64,000 nucleotides of DNA, from positions 124,001 through 188,000 of the forward strand of contig JAYMGJ010000157.1 in NCBI GenBank assembly GCA_037178675.1, given 5' to 3'. The notes under the pieces were generated by a model. It searched no databases. It saw only the letters and a list, made by a program, of their open reading frames with translations, and was not told the DNA's origin. The translations under genes were made by a program, and so were the position numbers. Shown piece after piece: positions 45,328-56,157 of this stretch (positions are counted from its first letter, which is position 1; the number at the start of each line of letters is the position of its first letter). This DNA comes from Scleroderma bovista (taxonomy: Eukaryota; Basidiomycota; Agaricomycetes; Boletales; Sclerodermataceae).

Positions 45328-48300
45328 ATGCCGCTCGCCCTCCCCCCCACGGCTCAGACGGCGTCAAAACCAAGTGCAATCGTCGACCTGAATAGCCTCC
45401 AAAGCGCAAGTCGCGTCTTGCATGACCAGTTTCTCAAGGATTCACAGATAATACCTGACCTCGGTGAATTGCTGCTGGGTGTGTCTTCCAACAATTATCC
45501 CGTCTCCTGATTTGGTGTTCACTTTGTCTCCATAGCAGGAGGTCCCTCATCCGCGTCCTACAGCATATTCCCAGATGACTACCGTGTTCCTTTCCAGAAA
45601 CGAAGGCTCGTTGGCATTCCTGAAGCCTTGTTCCAGTATTACAATAGTACGCCTTGCCTTTAAAGTTAGCGGCATCCCTTTCACCTCCAAATAGCTACGA
45701 ATGTCACGTCTCACATGGGCCTCCTTCCCGAGATCGAGCGGGTTTGGATATCCATAGACCACAAACTATTTCTTTGGGACTACGTCGATGGGTACGTCGC
45801 ATACCTCTCGGTCGCCCTGTGCTGGCTCACACGCCACAGGCAAAACATCAGCTCATTCGTAGACAAGCCCGATGTCATCACCAGTGTCGCCGTCGCGAAA
45901 CCCAAAGCGGGTGTGTTCGTCGACGAAATTACCTCTGTCATGGTAATATGTACACCCGTGTCCATTCTTCTCGTTGGTTTATCGGTATCCTCTGCTGTGG
46001 GGCCAAACAACCGAACCCACAAAGAGATCAAGATGTATGCTACTGACATGTCTGTTTCGACCGATGTAGAAATGACATCCGTCGCTGGAACGCAAGACGG
46101 CAGAATATTTATGTGCGGGTCACAGGACGGCAGCCTGTATGAATTGCACTACCAGCAGAGCGAGTCATGGTTCGGAAAGAGAGTGCAGCTGATCAACCAC
46201 TCAATAGGAGGTGTGCAGAGTCTATTACCACGGTTTACCGCCCCAAAGCAAGAAGGTATGTAATACCTTACCATCTTTTGTTAACTCACTCAACATCTAG
46301 GTCAGACCGCATATTGTCAGTAGTGTCTGACCTGCAGCGAAAGTGCTTCTATACACTCACCGCAAAAAATTCGATATCTGTTTACCAACTAGGCGGCGAA
46401 AAGACCGTCCAACATGTACAAACGTTATCCAATCTATACAAGGCTGCACAAGAGAAAGCTCCCAGCTCCCCTGCTCTCACGCCGTCAAACTTTCAGATCG
46501 TAACGCTCCATGCAGTTGACCCCAGCGAATCCCGCACAGGGGTACAGCTAGTTGCCGTGACAATGAACGGTGTGCGATTATACTTTTCAGCCACCTCACC
46601 CAGCTTTTCGTATACTCCAAACACGAGCACTACAGGAGTTATCCGTCCGTTGCAGCTCACTCATGTTCGCCTTCCTCCGTCGAATCTCTATCATCCCGAT
46701 GAATCTTTGCGGCCATATCGCCCCGTATCTTCTTCATATGGTCCATCCAGAGGGGTATCTGCACCACCACCTTCCCGCCCATTCATCGTATCGGGCATCG
46801 AAAATGCTTGCCACATAAATGGCCTGATGGTTTCGGCGCAGCCAGGAGATGTTGAAGGAACGGATTTTCTCTTGTGCGCTGCACCCGATCTGACCAGGAT
46901 AGGCACTCTGGGGCAAGTCCAACCCGCCCAGCAGCAATATCCTGTGGTTTCACAGCCAACGACGTACGGTACTGCTTATGGTGCAAGTGGGACTCCACGT
47001 CTGCCGCTGACGGAGTATGCAACACTACTCGCCATCCCTGGGCGGACGTGGGCGATGGCCCATGTGCCGAGGCCGCCTCTTCCATCATGTGCCGCGCCGT
47101 CGCCCGCGGTCATCAACGAACTTGCATTACAATTCTCTGAGCCACCTCGACAGTTTATGATCCTCACTAATGTCGGTTTAACTTTCCTTGTTAAAAGGAG
47201 GGCTGTAGACTACTTGAAAGCCGTTATAGAGGAGGTCCAGTCAGAAGGAGCTGTACAGCCAATCATCGAGTTCAGGGATAGGTTGGTTCAGTGGCACATC
47301 CATGTTGCCCTATGGCTGACATTCCGCAGCTTTGGAAGGGATCAAACATGTGCCATGCTTCTTGGCCTCGCTTGCGGAAACACATTCTTGGACCTTGGAG
47401 ACCAATTGACAATAGGTACTTTGTGCTCTGTCAGCCCCGAAGTTGCAAATATCGCAAAGCAGGCATTTTATGACTTTGGTGAACGGCCGATATGGGCAGA
47501 AAGAGTGACTTATGGCACAAGTGAGTTCCTATCTCATCTCCGGTCTCCGCAATTGAACCGCCACTTATACCGTCAGGTGACACTTCTGGAAGCGCTATCT
47601 TCAGTGGTCGTAGGGAAGGGTTCGCAATTTATTTTGCGCGCCTTGTTAGGCCCATATGGAAGGACAAGGTCACCAAATCTGGGTGTGTAAATTTTATAGC
47701 CTCGTTTGTACGGCCCTTACTGTGGTTATACAGATCTCTAGGGTTGCAGGAACTCAATATTGAGGAGAGCCTAATGGCGATTGTCCAAAAAAATTTATTT
47801 GCACTCAAGGAGTTTTTGGATAGGAATCCTCATCTCTTTCACTCGACTCCTGGAGATCTTGCAGCGTCACGTAGTCCGGCAGGACACGAACAGGAGGCAT
47901 GGAAGGTCTGTCAAAGATCTTATTAGGCAAAAGCATTGCTGATTTCTCGCAGGCAGAACAAAATTCGGTAGCCCAATTGCAATCACTGCTGACGAGAACG
48001 ATCGAAGCAATTTCTTTCGTTCTGTTACTGAATGACTACCGGCTTGGGGAACTAATAGCACGGTAAGTTCTGATTAGTGATCACTCATGGGGCTCTGATT
48101 GACTTTTTTTTTGCAGATGTGACGCCGATACTCAGCAATTAGTAACTTCTATAACCTTTGAGGATTTGATAACAACACAGAATGGAATGAATACCTCTCG
48201 GGCGCTGGTCAATGTCGTCATCGACCAACAAATTGGACAACAAATCAGTGTAAGGAAGCTAGTCAATTATATGCAAACATTTTTGACATAATCGACCAGG

Positions 48301-50320
48301 TTGACACGATTAGTGATGTTCTGCAGCAGAGATGCGGCTCCTTCTGCAGTACTGATGATGTTATGTTGTACAAGGTGTGTACCTGTTGGTTTTTATTCAA
48401 TCCATATGTCCAATACAAGCCTCGAAGGCGAGGGAAAACGTTCGGAAAGCCGTGGAATCTCGACATTTCACTGAACGTCAAAACTGGTTGGGAGAGTCCT
48501 TAAGGTAAATGCACTGCTCACTCCTATATTTTGGTCTAAGTAGATATCGCAGGCTGTTCGCCAAGGGTGCTCGGGTGTTAGAGTTGGACAAAATTCGCGA
48601 AATTTGCACCGAGTACCGGCAGTTGGGTTATGCGAAAGGTATGTTATTTAGGTTGATGCTGTGAAATATATCAACACCTCCTTAGGTGCGGTCGAGTTGC
48701 CGCTGAGCTGCGCATATGCCCAGGATCCCGACAACATCGGTCTTGAGTATTGGTCATCTGGCTTCCCACCCAACGACAGTCGCATCGAATTCGTGAAAAG
48801 GCGCGGCCAGTGTTATCAGCTTGTGTTGGAGTCACTCAGTGTTTTCGAGGAGAAGGCTTCACAGAGTACCCCACAGACTTCTGCACCCCTTGAAGATCCT
48901 GAGACTGTTCGAGGTCAGGCGTACGACCTTGCATTTGCCAGCGAGGATGAGATGTTTCACTCGACGCTATATGATTGGTTGATTGAAAGAGGCCATGCTG
49001 ACGAACTATTAGCAGTACGTGTATCTGCTGTGTCTTGTTTCACGACACTTGACCGGCGATGAAAACAGATGCGGCCACAGTTCCTTGAGGCCCATCTTCG
49101 GCGAGAGCCTGCCACTCTTTCAAAGTACCAGTTATTGTGGCAATTTTATGTGAAAGATGGACAACCTCTTCGAGCAGCTGAAATTCTTGCTGTTTTGGCG
49201 GGGTCAGAAAAGTGCGTTGACAAGCTATTCAGGGTCGATTCTTGATTTATATTCACTCCAGCCTTGACGTGTCTCTGGATTCACGCTTGGAGTACTTGAC
49301 ACTTGCCGTTGGGAACGCCAAGTCACATCCTGTGGCTGCAGGTGGCAGACATGAAACGGCTATAGCATTCTTGACTGATCTCGAGGAGAAGCTTGATGTT
49401 GCTAAAGTGCAGTTGGAGATCTACAACGCCCTTCTCCCTCATATCAATGATCCTGGCGAGGATGGTAACAAAATACGGCATCTGGGTAAACGCCTATTGA
49501 CCATGTCCCAGGTAAGACTTGATCAAAGTCTGTTTTCATCGCCTGATCCTGGCACACAGTTATACCAACTATATGCTGAGTCTTTCGACCTTCCGGTCAT
49601 GAAGCTTCTCATTCTCCATGTGTCGGAGCACCGGGACGACCAACTCGTTCGTTCGATATGGGACAGAATATTTGAGGATGGTATATATGACGCTGTGTTT
49701 AAGTGTGCACATCTGATTTTTTGATGTCCAGCCTTGGAGAAGGACGCGGACTGCCAAACAAATGCAGACCACATCATCGCGAGCATCGTCCCTCTTGGCA
49801 AACGTTTCTACCCATCAGAATATGCTTTTCCATTACGTGAGTCCTTCTGTGCTGGTGTTTGCATTTGTTCCGATCCCTGCGTAGGACACATTGCATCGTT
49901 GCTCGAGAGATTCTCTCTCAAGCATTGGGCCCAACTTCCTAAAGGGTGGGTCCCCCGTCTTTTAATTCAGTGTGGTGTTCCACACTCCGATGTATGGGAT
50001 GTACTGCACGAGATGTACGAGTCACATGTGAGTAGTTCTTTCAACAGCCCACGAATAATCCCGCCAACGGACTTCGGTAACAGGTTCCACCGTTCAATGA
50101 ACAGACAAGCGTTCAAGCCATATCATCAGATATTGCGGTTCTTTTGAACGACTGGATAGAAGAAGCTAAACGTCCACAATCGTATACTGCACGGCGCGAG
50201 CTACCAGTAGGACGGATAGACGCTGCGGTGGGACAATACCTCAGCGAGTTGGATTCAAGTAACGTAGATACCAAGATGATTTATGAAGGCATTAAACGAG
50301 AACTTCGCCGGAACTGGTGA
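45328..50320 (+). CDS. NUP170: Nucleoporin NUP155/NUP170
   Basis: This is an inner-ring nuclear pore scaffold protein. ATG 45328 begins MPLALPPTAQTASKPSAIVD. The N-terminal propeller has the family markers SHMGLLPEIERVWISIDHKL, FLWDYVDG, EMTSVAGTQDGRIFMCGSQD, GSLYELHYQQSESWFGKRVQ, RILSVVSDLQRKCFYTLTAK and NSISVYQLG. A large loop region (about 46600-47100) is rich in Pro/Ser/Tyr. The alpha-solenoid follows: GLALFKGASRI-like repeats are less clear, but RYRRLFAKGARVLELDKIRE and EDEMFHSTLYDWLIERGHAD are distinct, as are LSKYQLLWQFYVKDGQPLRA and AEILAVLAGSEKC. The C-terminus MIYEGIKRELRRNW at 50320 is characteristic. More than a dozen introns occur, mostly after 47690. Length is about 1300 residues. 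Confidence 0.92.
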
Positions 50321-50390
50321 TAGCTGGCTTATGCTAAAGTACTATATAGTAGCATTCCCACCCTTCTCACAACACGAAAATGTTGCAAGT

Positions 50391-51377
50391 TCAGTTTACT
50401 TCAAGAATGACATTCTCTGCGTAGAGCAGAAGTCGTTCGCTTACTTTCCTTGTGAGACAATATACCTTGTACAAAGCTCTACAATGGTACATGAGTAACT
50501 TTACAATCCCTTGTGAATGGAAATTGCTAACCTCACGGCCCCGATTATGATAACTACAGCAATTATAGTTGCAGCCATATCCGTGCTGTTTCCCCTCCTG
50601 CTTCTGTTTCCCCTCCATCTTGCTACCCACTGGAGTGGAGCGAGGATAGGCATAGAAAACAGCATGTGCATCAAGGACCCAGCACCTATCATCGGCAAAC
50701 CCAAGACAAATCTGCGAATGAAACGTTTGAATAGCCCAGGAGATTCTGGGATCTGCATTGGGGTTCTTGCATTAAACTGAGGGTAGTAATCCTCGGAGGC
50801 CAAAAGGTCCTGATCACGGAGGATGCGGATAGCGGCACGTATTAAGTCCTGAGCAACATCGATCGGTGATATGAAGAAATAGGTCGACCCGAACGTTGGC
50901 TGTTCCTCGATGTAACTCAAAAGATAGGTAGTGAAGAATGATGAAAGCATGACCAACAATGTGAAGAGGAAAGAGGAAAGAACGCCAACCACTACTGCTC
51001 AAGAAATTCAGCGAGCAGGAAAGTATGCCAACCACAAAGCACGACATACTCGGGTTAGTCGCCAACCCAACAGCTTTGGTGCGGGCGAAACGATAATGAA
51101 ACTTGCACTGCGGACAACGGTAGAAGGCATTATCCCCCGTTGACTGCGTCCTCCATCTCTGTAAGCACTTGACATGTACGTACTAAAGTGGTTGTTAGTA
51201 TTACTCGTAGGGATGTTTCGCCGTGCTTACGCTTATTGAACCAGTGCAAAGACAGGGCTTGATGAGCCTCCCCTGGGTGTCGTCCTCCCCGTCATAGCAT
51301 ATCCGACAGGTTCTCTCTTGTTGAACTCCGTCGGAAGTTGGACTGTGCTTCTCCTGAGGCTGGCTGTCCTGCTGCAT
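50391..51377 (-). CDS. RINGv (RING-CH) membrane E3 ubiquitin ligase
   Basis: ATG 51377 gives MQQDSQPQEKHSPTSDGVQQ, then the RING-CH domain: RTCRICYDGEDDTQGRLIKP, CLCTGSIS, intron, YVHVKCLQRWRTQSTGDNAF and YRCPQCKFHYRF. The Cys4-His-Cys3 spacing is the MARCH/Doa10 type. Two or three hydrophobic segments follow (VGVLSSFLFTLLVMLSSFFT, GLPMIGAGSLMHMLFSMPIL, DMAATIIAVVIIIGAVR), so it sits in an internal membrane. A final intron (donor near 50529, acceptor near 50481) leads to ALYKVYCLTRKVSERLLLYA and the end ENVILEVN at 50391. Without that intron the protein would end 9 codons after GAVR. The target is unknown. It is convergent with NUP155, with a gap of 70 bases. Confidence 0.88.
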
Positions 51378-52098
51378 TCCGATGGTGGACTATGTAAAGT
51401 AGCCTGTCTGCACAGCTTTGTGAGACATGCTACTGCGATTACATTACTTAAACTCCGAATGCACAAGTTCGCGGCCGTGTGGCACTATGGGCCAGGAGGG
51501 AGACGCCAATTTTATTATTCGAGCCTTCAAGGCCAGCTTCGTTGGCCCGCGTCCATAGGAAAGACGGTGTCTCACTTCGACAGGGGCTCTGACGCCTGCG
51601 GTACCGCTGCTGGCTGACGCCATGTTTAGTAAGTCAGACCTTAGACGAGCAACTTATCTTCTTTCAGGGATCGGCTTTCACAAACGAAGAAACGATCTCA
51701 CTAGGGTCTGCCACCTCTGCCACGGGAGACTGGGTCACCTCATGTCGCTGTCGACTCAGAATTCTCCTTACATTCCACCGTCCAACGCCCAAATATATAT
51801 ATGACCAGGTCATTATTTTACGTCCTGCTGTTTCGTTCTAGTTCACGGTTGTTATGCCACATCCTATGACATCGTGATCCTGGCCCATATTGGCCAATGC
51901 AGGCAAACGTGCAGTGGTGGTCCCCGTTGGTCCACTCGGATTCCGATTCATTTTTGATGTGTAACATAGTGCGCCATCGTCACTAACGCTCATCCGGGGT
52001 TTCGCTTAGCTCTTGATTCTCCAAAATGGGCTTTGATCTGACCTGTGCAAGAGCACTGATAGCGTTCCCCGTACGGCACCTTCCTGCCACAAGGCACC

Positions 52099-52107
52099 AT
52101 AAATACT
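52099..52107 (+). promoter_or_regulatory. TATA-like element
   Basis: ATAAATACT sits about 100 bases before ATG 52210, followed by a pyrimidine-rich leader with CCCTTTTTCC near 52150. Together they look like a fungal core promoter firing to the right. Confidence 0.3.
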
Positions 52108-52209
52108 AAGGGCACTTCGCTCAGAGGTGTGATTCCTTTTTAATTTCTCACCCTTTTTCCACTGATCAACTGAAACAAAGTTTTTCTGGCGCAGTCACAT
52201 CAAACCATC

Positions 52210-52485
52210 ATGCATTCCGCGTTGTGCATTTTGCCGCATTCTAGTTTTAGCCAGCTATATTTTTCTGTTCGCACCGCGATATACATTCAATGGAATTCCT
52301 ATCACGCCCTAGGAGAGCCAACTGACAGCCGTGATTACTTTTCACGATCGTATCCATCTCACTGGCTGATAGACACGCCAAAGAAAACAGTATGGCTAAT
52401 AGTGGACGGAGGTTTGTACCAGCTGAGACATCTTTCATGCGCAGCCTCACAATTATTGTACCCCTATTTTATGGGACAACAGTGA
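52210..52485 (+). CDS. Possible small hypothetical gene
   Basis: An open frame of 91 codons starts 100 bases after a TATA-like element. The product begins MHSALCILPHSSFSQLYFSV and shows no recognised domain. Internal GT and AG sites could change the frame. Support is positional only; it may be the first exon of a longer transcript or spurious. Confidence 0.2.
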   Translation: MHSALCILPHSSFSQLYFSVRTAIYIQWNSYHALGEPTDSRDYFSRSYPSHWLIDTPKKTVWLIVDGGLYQLRHLSCAASQLLYPYFMGQQ

Positions 52486-53098
52486 GTACAGATAGTTGCT
52501 ATACGTATTTTGAATGCTGACTTGACGAATTGCTCGTATTGCGTAATGCGGCCAATGCAGTCGAAAGGTCGAAATGGGTTAATGGTGGCGAAACAAGGGC
52601 ATCAGGTCCTCCAGAATTGAAGCGCCTGGCAACACGAGGTATACTGAACTCGAGAAAATACCAAGCAGGACCTTGTGATTTCCTGTGGACACTTCGAAGA
52701 AATTACAACTGCCACGGAAGTCATTATCGTCGTCCAGGTCAGTTGATCTCAGTCGGTGATTCCCGCCCCGCTTCCCCAAAACTTGAATCTTTCGCACTTA
52801 AGGCCGCGTCCAACCTCAGCTTCCACTGGGTCTCATCACTGACACGAATTAATTAGCATAGAAGAGTTCCACTTTTCTATCGCGGTGGACCTTCCGTCGT
52901 CCACCCATTATTCCTCGGACCGCCTTACCCAGCGTGTCTCCCCTTAATGGAATATTCACCCCTCTGGGTACTACGTCCCGCTGATCGATCAATCTCAATC
53001 ACCGCTTGGGCCAATGACCCAACCTCCTTGCTCAATTAAAGTTTGGATCTTGTTCTAATTTAGGCAGCGTACGTTCGATGTTGCTTGACACTTAGCAG

Positions 53099-54028
53099 TA
53101 TGCACAAAGGTGCTTCACGACGACAACTGTACAGAATCATGGGGATCTATCCCCAAAGCAGAATTCGACCAGCGGTGGTATATATCACCTGCCTCACCGG
53201 TGAGTGCTCCTTCAGGACGGTCGAATGGAGGGTAAATTTCCACCAACCCCTACTAGAGATCAGGTCCTTGCCATCTCCTGCACCAACGTGGGTGTTGGTC
53301 CTGGAGGGACAACTGCAATGCTTGCGTGCGTCTTGCGATTTTTCGCTAGAGACTTTTCATGATGCATTTTGCAGCCGCGTAGGAATTGTTGACTATAAGG
53401 GTAATATCGTACTGGACACCTTCGTTTCCCCAACTATGGAGGTTACCGACTATCGGACCACAACCACAGGAATCGAACCTGCTCATCTTCTAGCTTGTGA
53501 GTCAAGAAAAACCCTCTTTCGTTGTTCTGATATTCTCTCTGAATAGCCGATACCCCTTCCTTCGAACGAGTCCAGCAGCACGTTGCTGACCTTATCAAAG
53601 GAAAGGTCATCGTTGGACACAGTCTCTGGAATGACCTATCGGGTAAGACTGCGCGTTTTTATCACACAATTTACTGTATTCCGTTTTCCACAGTCCTTGG
53701 TATCCCGCATCTCACTGTGGCCACGCGCGATGTTGCATTGTACCAACCTTTCAGAAATGCACTTCGCTCCCCCACTCAGGTCATTGGCCTTCAAACACTC
53801 ATGTGGCACCTCATGTGTCGTCGATGCCAAGACGGTCACCTGCATCCCGTGGGTCCCGCGAGACACTCCCTAACCGGGCGCCGCTGAGTTGTTAATTTGT
53901 AGGTGGAGAATGCTCGTGCAGCGCTTGATCTGTACCGCACGATTGCGGTTGAGTGGGAAAGCGCAATCTCAGCGGGAGTCTGGCCGTGCTTCCTCCCTCC
54001 CTCCTCGTTCTCCCGGTGTTATCTGTGA
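53099..54028 (+). CDS. REX4-like 3'-5' exonuclease fold, 5' end unresolved
   Basis: A DnaQ/RNase T-fold protein of the REX4/ISG20 type, normally an rRNA-processing exonuclease with DEDDh catalysis. The earliest exon found begins after an acceptor at 53098 (KVLHDDNCTESWGSIPKAEF). An intron then gives VLAISCTNVGVGPGGTTAML, followed by ARVGIVDYKGNIVLDTFVSP and TDYRTTTTGIEPAHLL. Next come KGKVIVGHSLWNDLSVLGIP, RDVALYQPFRNALRSPTQVI, and, after another intron, HPVENARAALDLYRTIAVEW. Stop 54028. In active enzymes the first motif is DCEMVG-like and the last is H-x-x-x-D. Here they read SCTNVG and H-P-V-E-N, so three acidic ligands are missing, while the middle NDL Asp remains. The frame is open and spliced, so a non-catalytic protein is likelier than a dead gene. 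Confidence 0.72.
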
Positions 54029-54321
54029 CTATTCTCATACCCGGTGGGTGAAGCAGCTTCTGTTACTCTTCGCAGTGTCCGGAAGAGTCAGTTCTGCCCA
54101 GGGTCTGCCTAGGAAACCACCACGATGTTGCTAATTCTGATAACTCATTGTCTATAATCCGGTGTAATCCCCTCTATCATGTGATAGTTGACTAGTACCA
54201 TACATGTTGCATCATTGTTCCAATACCGAAATGATAAATTAGACAAGGAAAAGCCAGGGATGAATATAGAATTGGTGTATGGGGCATTCGTAAATACTGA
54301 CGAAACCAACCAATGTTATCG

Positions 54322-55905
54322 CTATATTTTGTCCCTCCTTTCTTTCATCTTCAGAAATTTCTTCTCTAATAGCGCCCACCTCCGGTTCTCCGCTCCCGCG
54401 CAATGTAAACGACGACGACGTTCCCGGAATGGCCTAGGCGAGTTCTGCGGAAAATAATCATGGAGTACTTCAGCCTGTAAACTCCATCCACGCTTGATCC
54501 TGCGAGCTATTTTTTCCGCCCGGAGGACGTTTCCTGCGATATCCAAACGACCTTCCTTCAGCGCAAGGCTTGCAACGCGTCTCCTAACCTTAGAGGATTC
54601 GATGTGTGGTCCCCACCATTTCCGGAATTTTTGCAAGCACCTCAAAGCAAGAGTGCCACAGCGACGGCAGGCTCTCAGGCTCCCCAAGAGTAGGAATAAC
54701 GTAACCGGTGACGGCCTGATACCGGGGTGGAGATCAAGGAAGTCAGAGAGCACACGCTGCTGAGCAAAATGGCGTGAAAGTCCTTGCTTGCCGGGAAGGG
54801 TAGACATGTGCAGATGAATGAGGTTTAGAACTGCGTGTCGATGGTGACGCCTAAGGTAAGAAGGAAGGCTTTTTAGATATGAACAAGACATTGCCAAAGC
54901 GACATCGGAATGTCCTGCTTTGATCATTGTGCGGGCAATAATAAGAACGGCTCGTGGGTGGAATTCAGAGGATGTGAGTGAACGAAAAGCCTCTATGTAG
55001 ACATGAGACCGAAACATGGCCTGAGTTGGTGAGGGCTCGGACGGACATGGACGTAAAGTCGACGGCGATTGCGAACTGTACTTCTCAAGGCTGACAACGC
55101 CTTTCATTTTGGGTCGATCGCGGCGTCGCAGAGCCCCACGCTTCTGTGAACCACAGAGCTCTAACCATAAAGGTAACGGAATAGAGTGGATAGGACTCTG
55201 CTTGGTCATTCCATCCCGATCATCCTCATGCCGCTTTGCAATTGAAGAGACACGCCTCCAGGCCTCATGCCACCGGCCCGTGCGCACCAGCCACCTGACA
55301 ACTAATTTCCATGTTTCCATGTTGGGGGGTATAGCCTCTTCACGCATTGTAAGAAAAAGGCGCATTGCGGTCCCAAATGCCGCATGTCGAATGGCCAGAT
55401 TGACAAGAAGATTGTAAGAATGCGTCGATCGGAAAGTTCTAGGGTAATGAAAGTGATAGTTTATCAATGCACTAGCTGATTGTGGGTGGGACGTGGTGAT
55501 CCGCAGAAGGCTTTCATACAGGGATTCCGGCGAGGTAGGGGCAGGAAAATGAAGACGACTGTAGCCTTGTGGGGATACTGGGGAAACCAAGGTTTTGCTG
55601 TTCCAAGGGGGGTCCGAGTAATGCATGAACTCGACTCTGCCTGGGTCCTTCCAGTCGATATCGTAATTGGACAGTACGTCTGGGTCAATGGGGTGAACAC
55701 CGATGGGTTGTTCGTACTTGAAAGGGCCAGTCGTCCCAGGAAGATGTCCAGAGCCAGTGGTAGAATGGGAACATGATGGATCGATTTTGCTGTCATTGAC
55801 ACGAGCACGTCGGGTCCACGCGCGAGCAGCAGCAGTCTGCAAAACGGATGTCAAAGATGTAGTACTTGACGTGGCTGAGAGCAGACGTGAAGCATGATGA
55901 AGCAT
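54322..55905 (-). CDS. Pentatricopeptide-repeat-like mitochondrial protein
   Basis: This is one long exon without introns, unlike its neighbours. ATG 55905 gives a leader rich in Arg, Ser and Thr (MLHHASRLLSATSSTTSLTS), typical for mitochondria; an upstream in-frame ATG at 55977 is possible. PPR-like helix pairs are visible: STHSYNLLVNLAIRHAAFGT, AMRLFLTMREEAIPPNMETW and KLVVRWLVRTGRWHEAW, then FHPRAVLIIARTMIKAGHSD and VTLFLLLGSLRACRRCGTLA. The C-terminus is strongly basic (REKRRRL-type, ending KFLKMKERRDKI) at 54322. Such proteins usually bind organellar RNA; the target cannot be told. Length about 527 residues. Confidence 0.7.
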   Translation of the reverse strand: MLHHASRLLSATSSTTSLTSVLQTAAARAWTRRARVNDSKIDPSCSHSTTGSGHLPGTTGPFKYEQPIGVHPIDPDVLSNYDIDWKDPGRVEFMHYSDPPWNSKTLVSPVSPQGYSRLHFPAPTSPESLYESLLRITTSHPQSASALINYHFHYPRTFRSTHSYNLLVNLAIRHAAFGTAMRLFLTMREEAIPPNMETWKLVVRWLVRTGRWHEAWRRVSSIAKRHEDDRDGMTKQSPIHSIPLPLWLELCGSQKRGALRRRDRPKMKGVVSLEKYSSQSPSTLRPCPSEPSPTQAMFRSHVYIEAFRSLTSSEFHPRAVLIIARTMIKAGHSDVALAMSCSYLKSLPSYLRRHHRHAVLNLIHLHMSTLPGKQGLSRHFAQQRVLSDFLDLHPGIRPSPVTLFLLLGSLRACRRCGTLALRCLQKFRKWWGPHIESSKVRRRVASLALKEGRLDIAGNVLRAEKIARRIKRGWSLQAEVLHDYFPQNSPRPFRERRRRLHCAGAENRRWALLEKKFLKMKERRDKI

Positions 55906-56157
55906 GCATGGGTAGTGACTGCAGAACGTATTAGCTGGGTCGAATGGACGTTGTTTTCTACTCACCGTGAAGAACAACTTGCACTGACGTTTGGAAATTT
56001 ACAGTGGCCAAAAACCATTACACACTGTATATAGAAAGCACAGCCCTGTCTACCGTTTGTCGTCCGCTCAAAGATAGACCCTCACACACACATGTCCATG
56101 CCAGACGAAAGTTCATAATCCAAGATATCATGAGATGAATCCCCGTGTACAGAGAAC

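Larger units (their letters stand above)
51378..53098. other. Poorly resolved 1.7 kb stretch
   Basis: No confident gene. A plausible plus-strand promoter exists (ATAAATACT at 52099-52107, then a CT-rich leader and ATG 52210), and a weak gene candidate is listed separately. From about 52600 to 53040 both strands carry coding-looking pieces, for example FYRGGPSVVHPLFLGPPYP on plus and RGDTLGKAVRGIMGGRRKVH on minus. Neither could be joined to a start. The stretch may include 5' exons of the REX4-like gene. Confidence 0.3.

Noticed and set aside
53466..53482. tRNA B-box-like sequence (minus strand GGTTCGATTCC)
   Set aside because: It falls inside the REX4-like coding exon at the T-G-I-E-P motif, with no A box or acceptor stem in reach.
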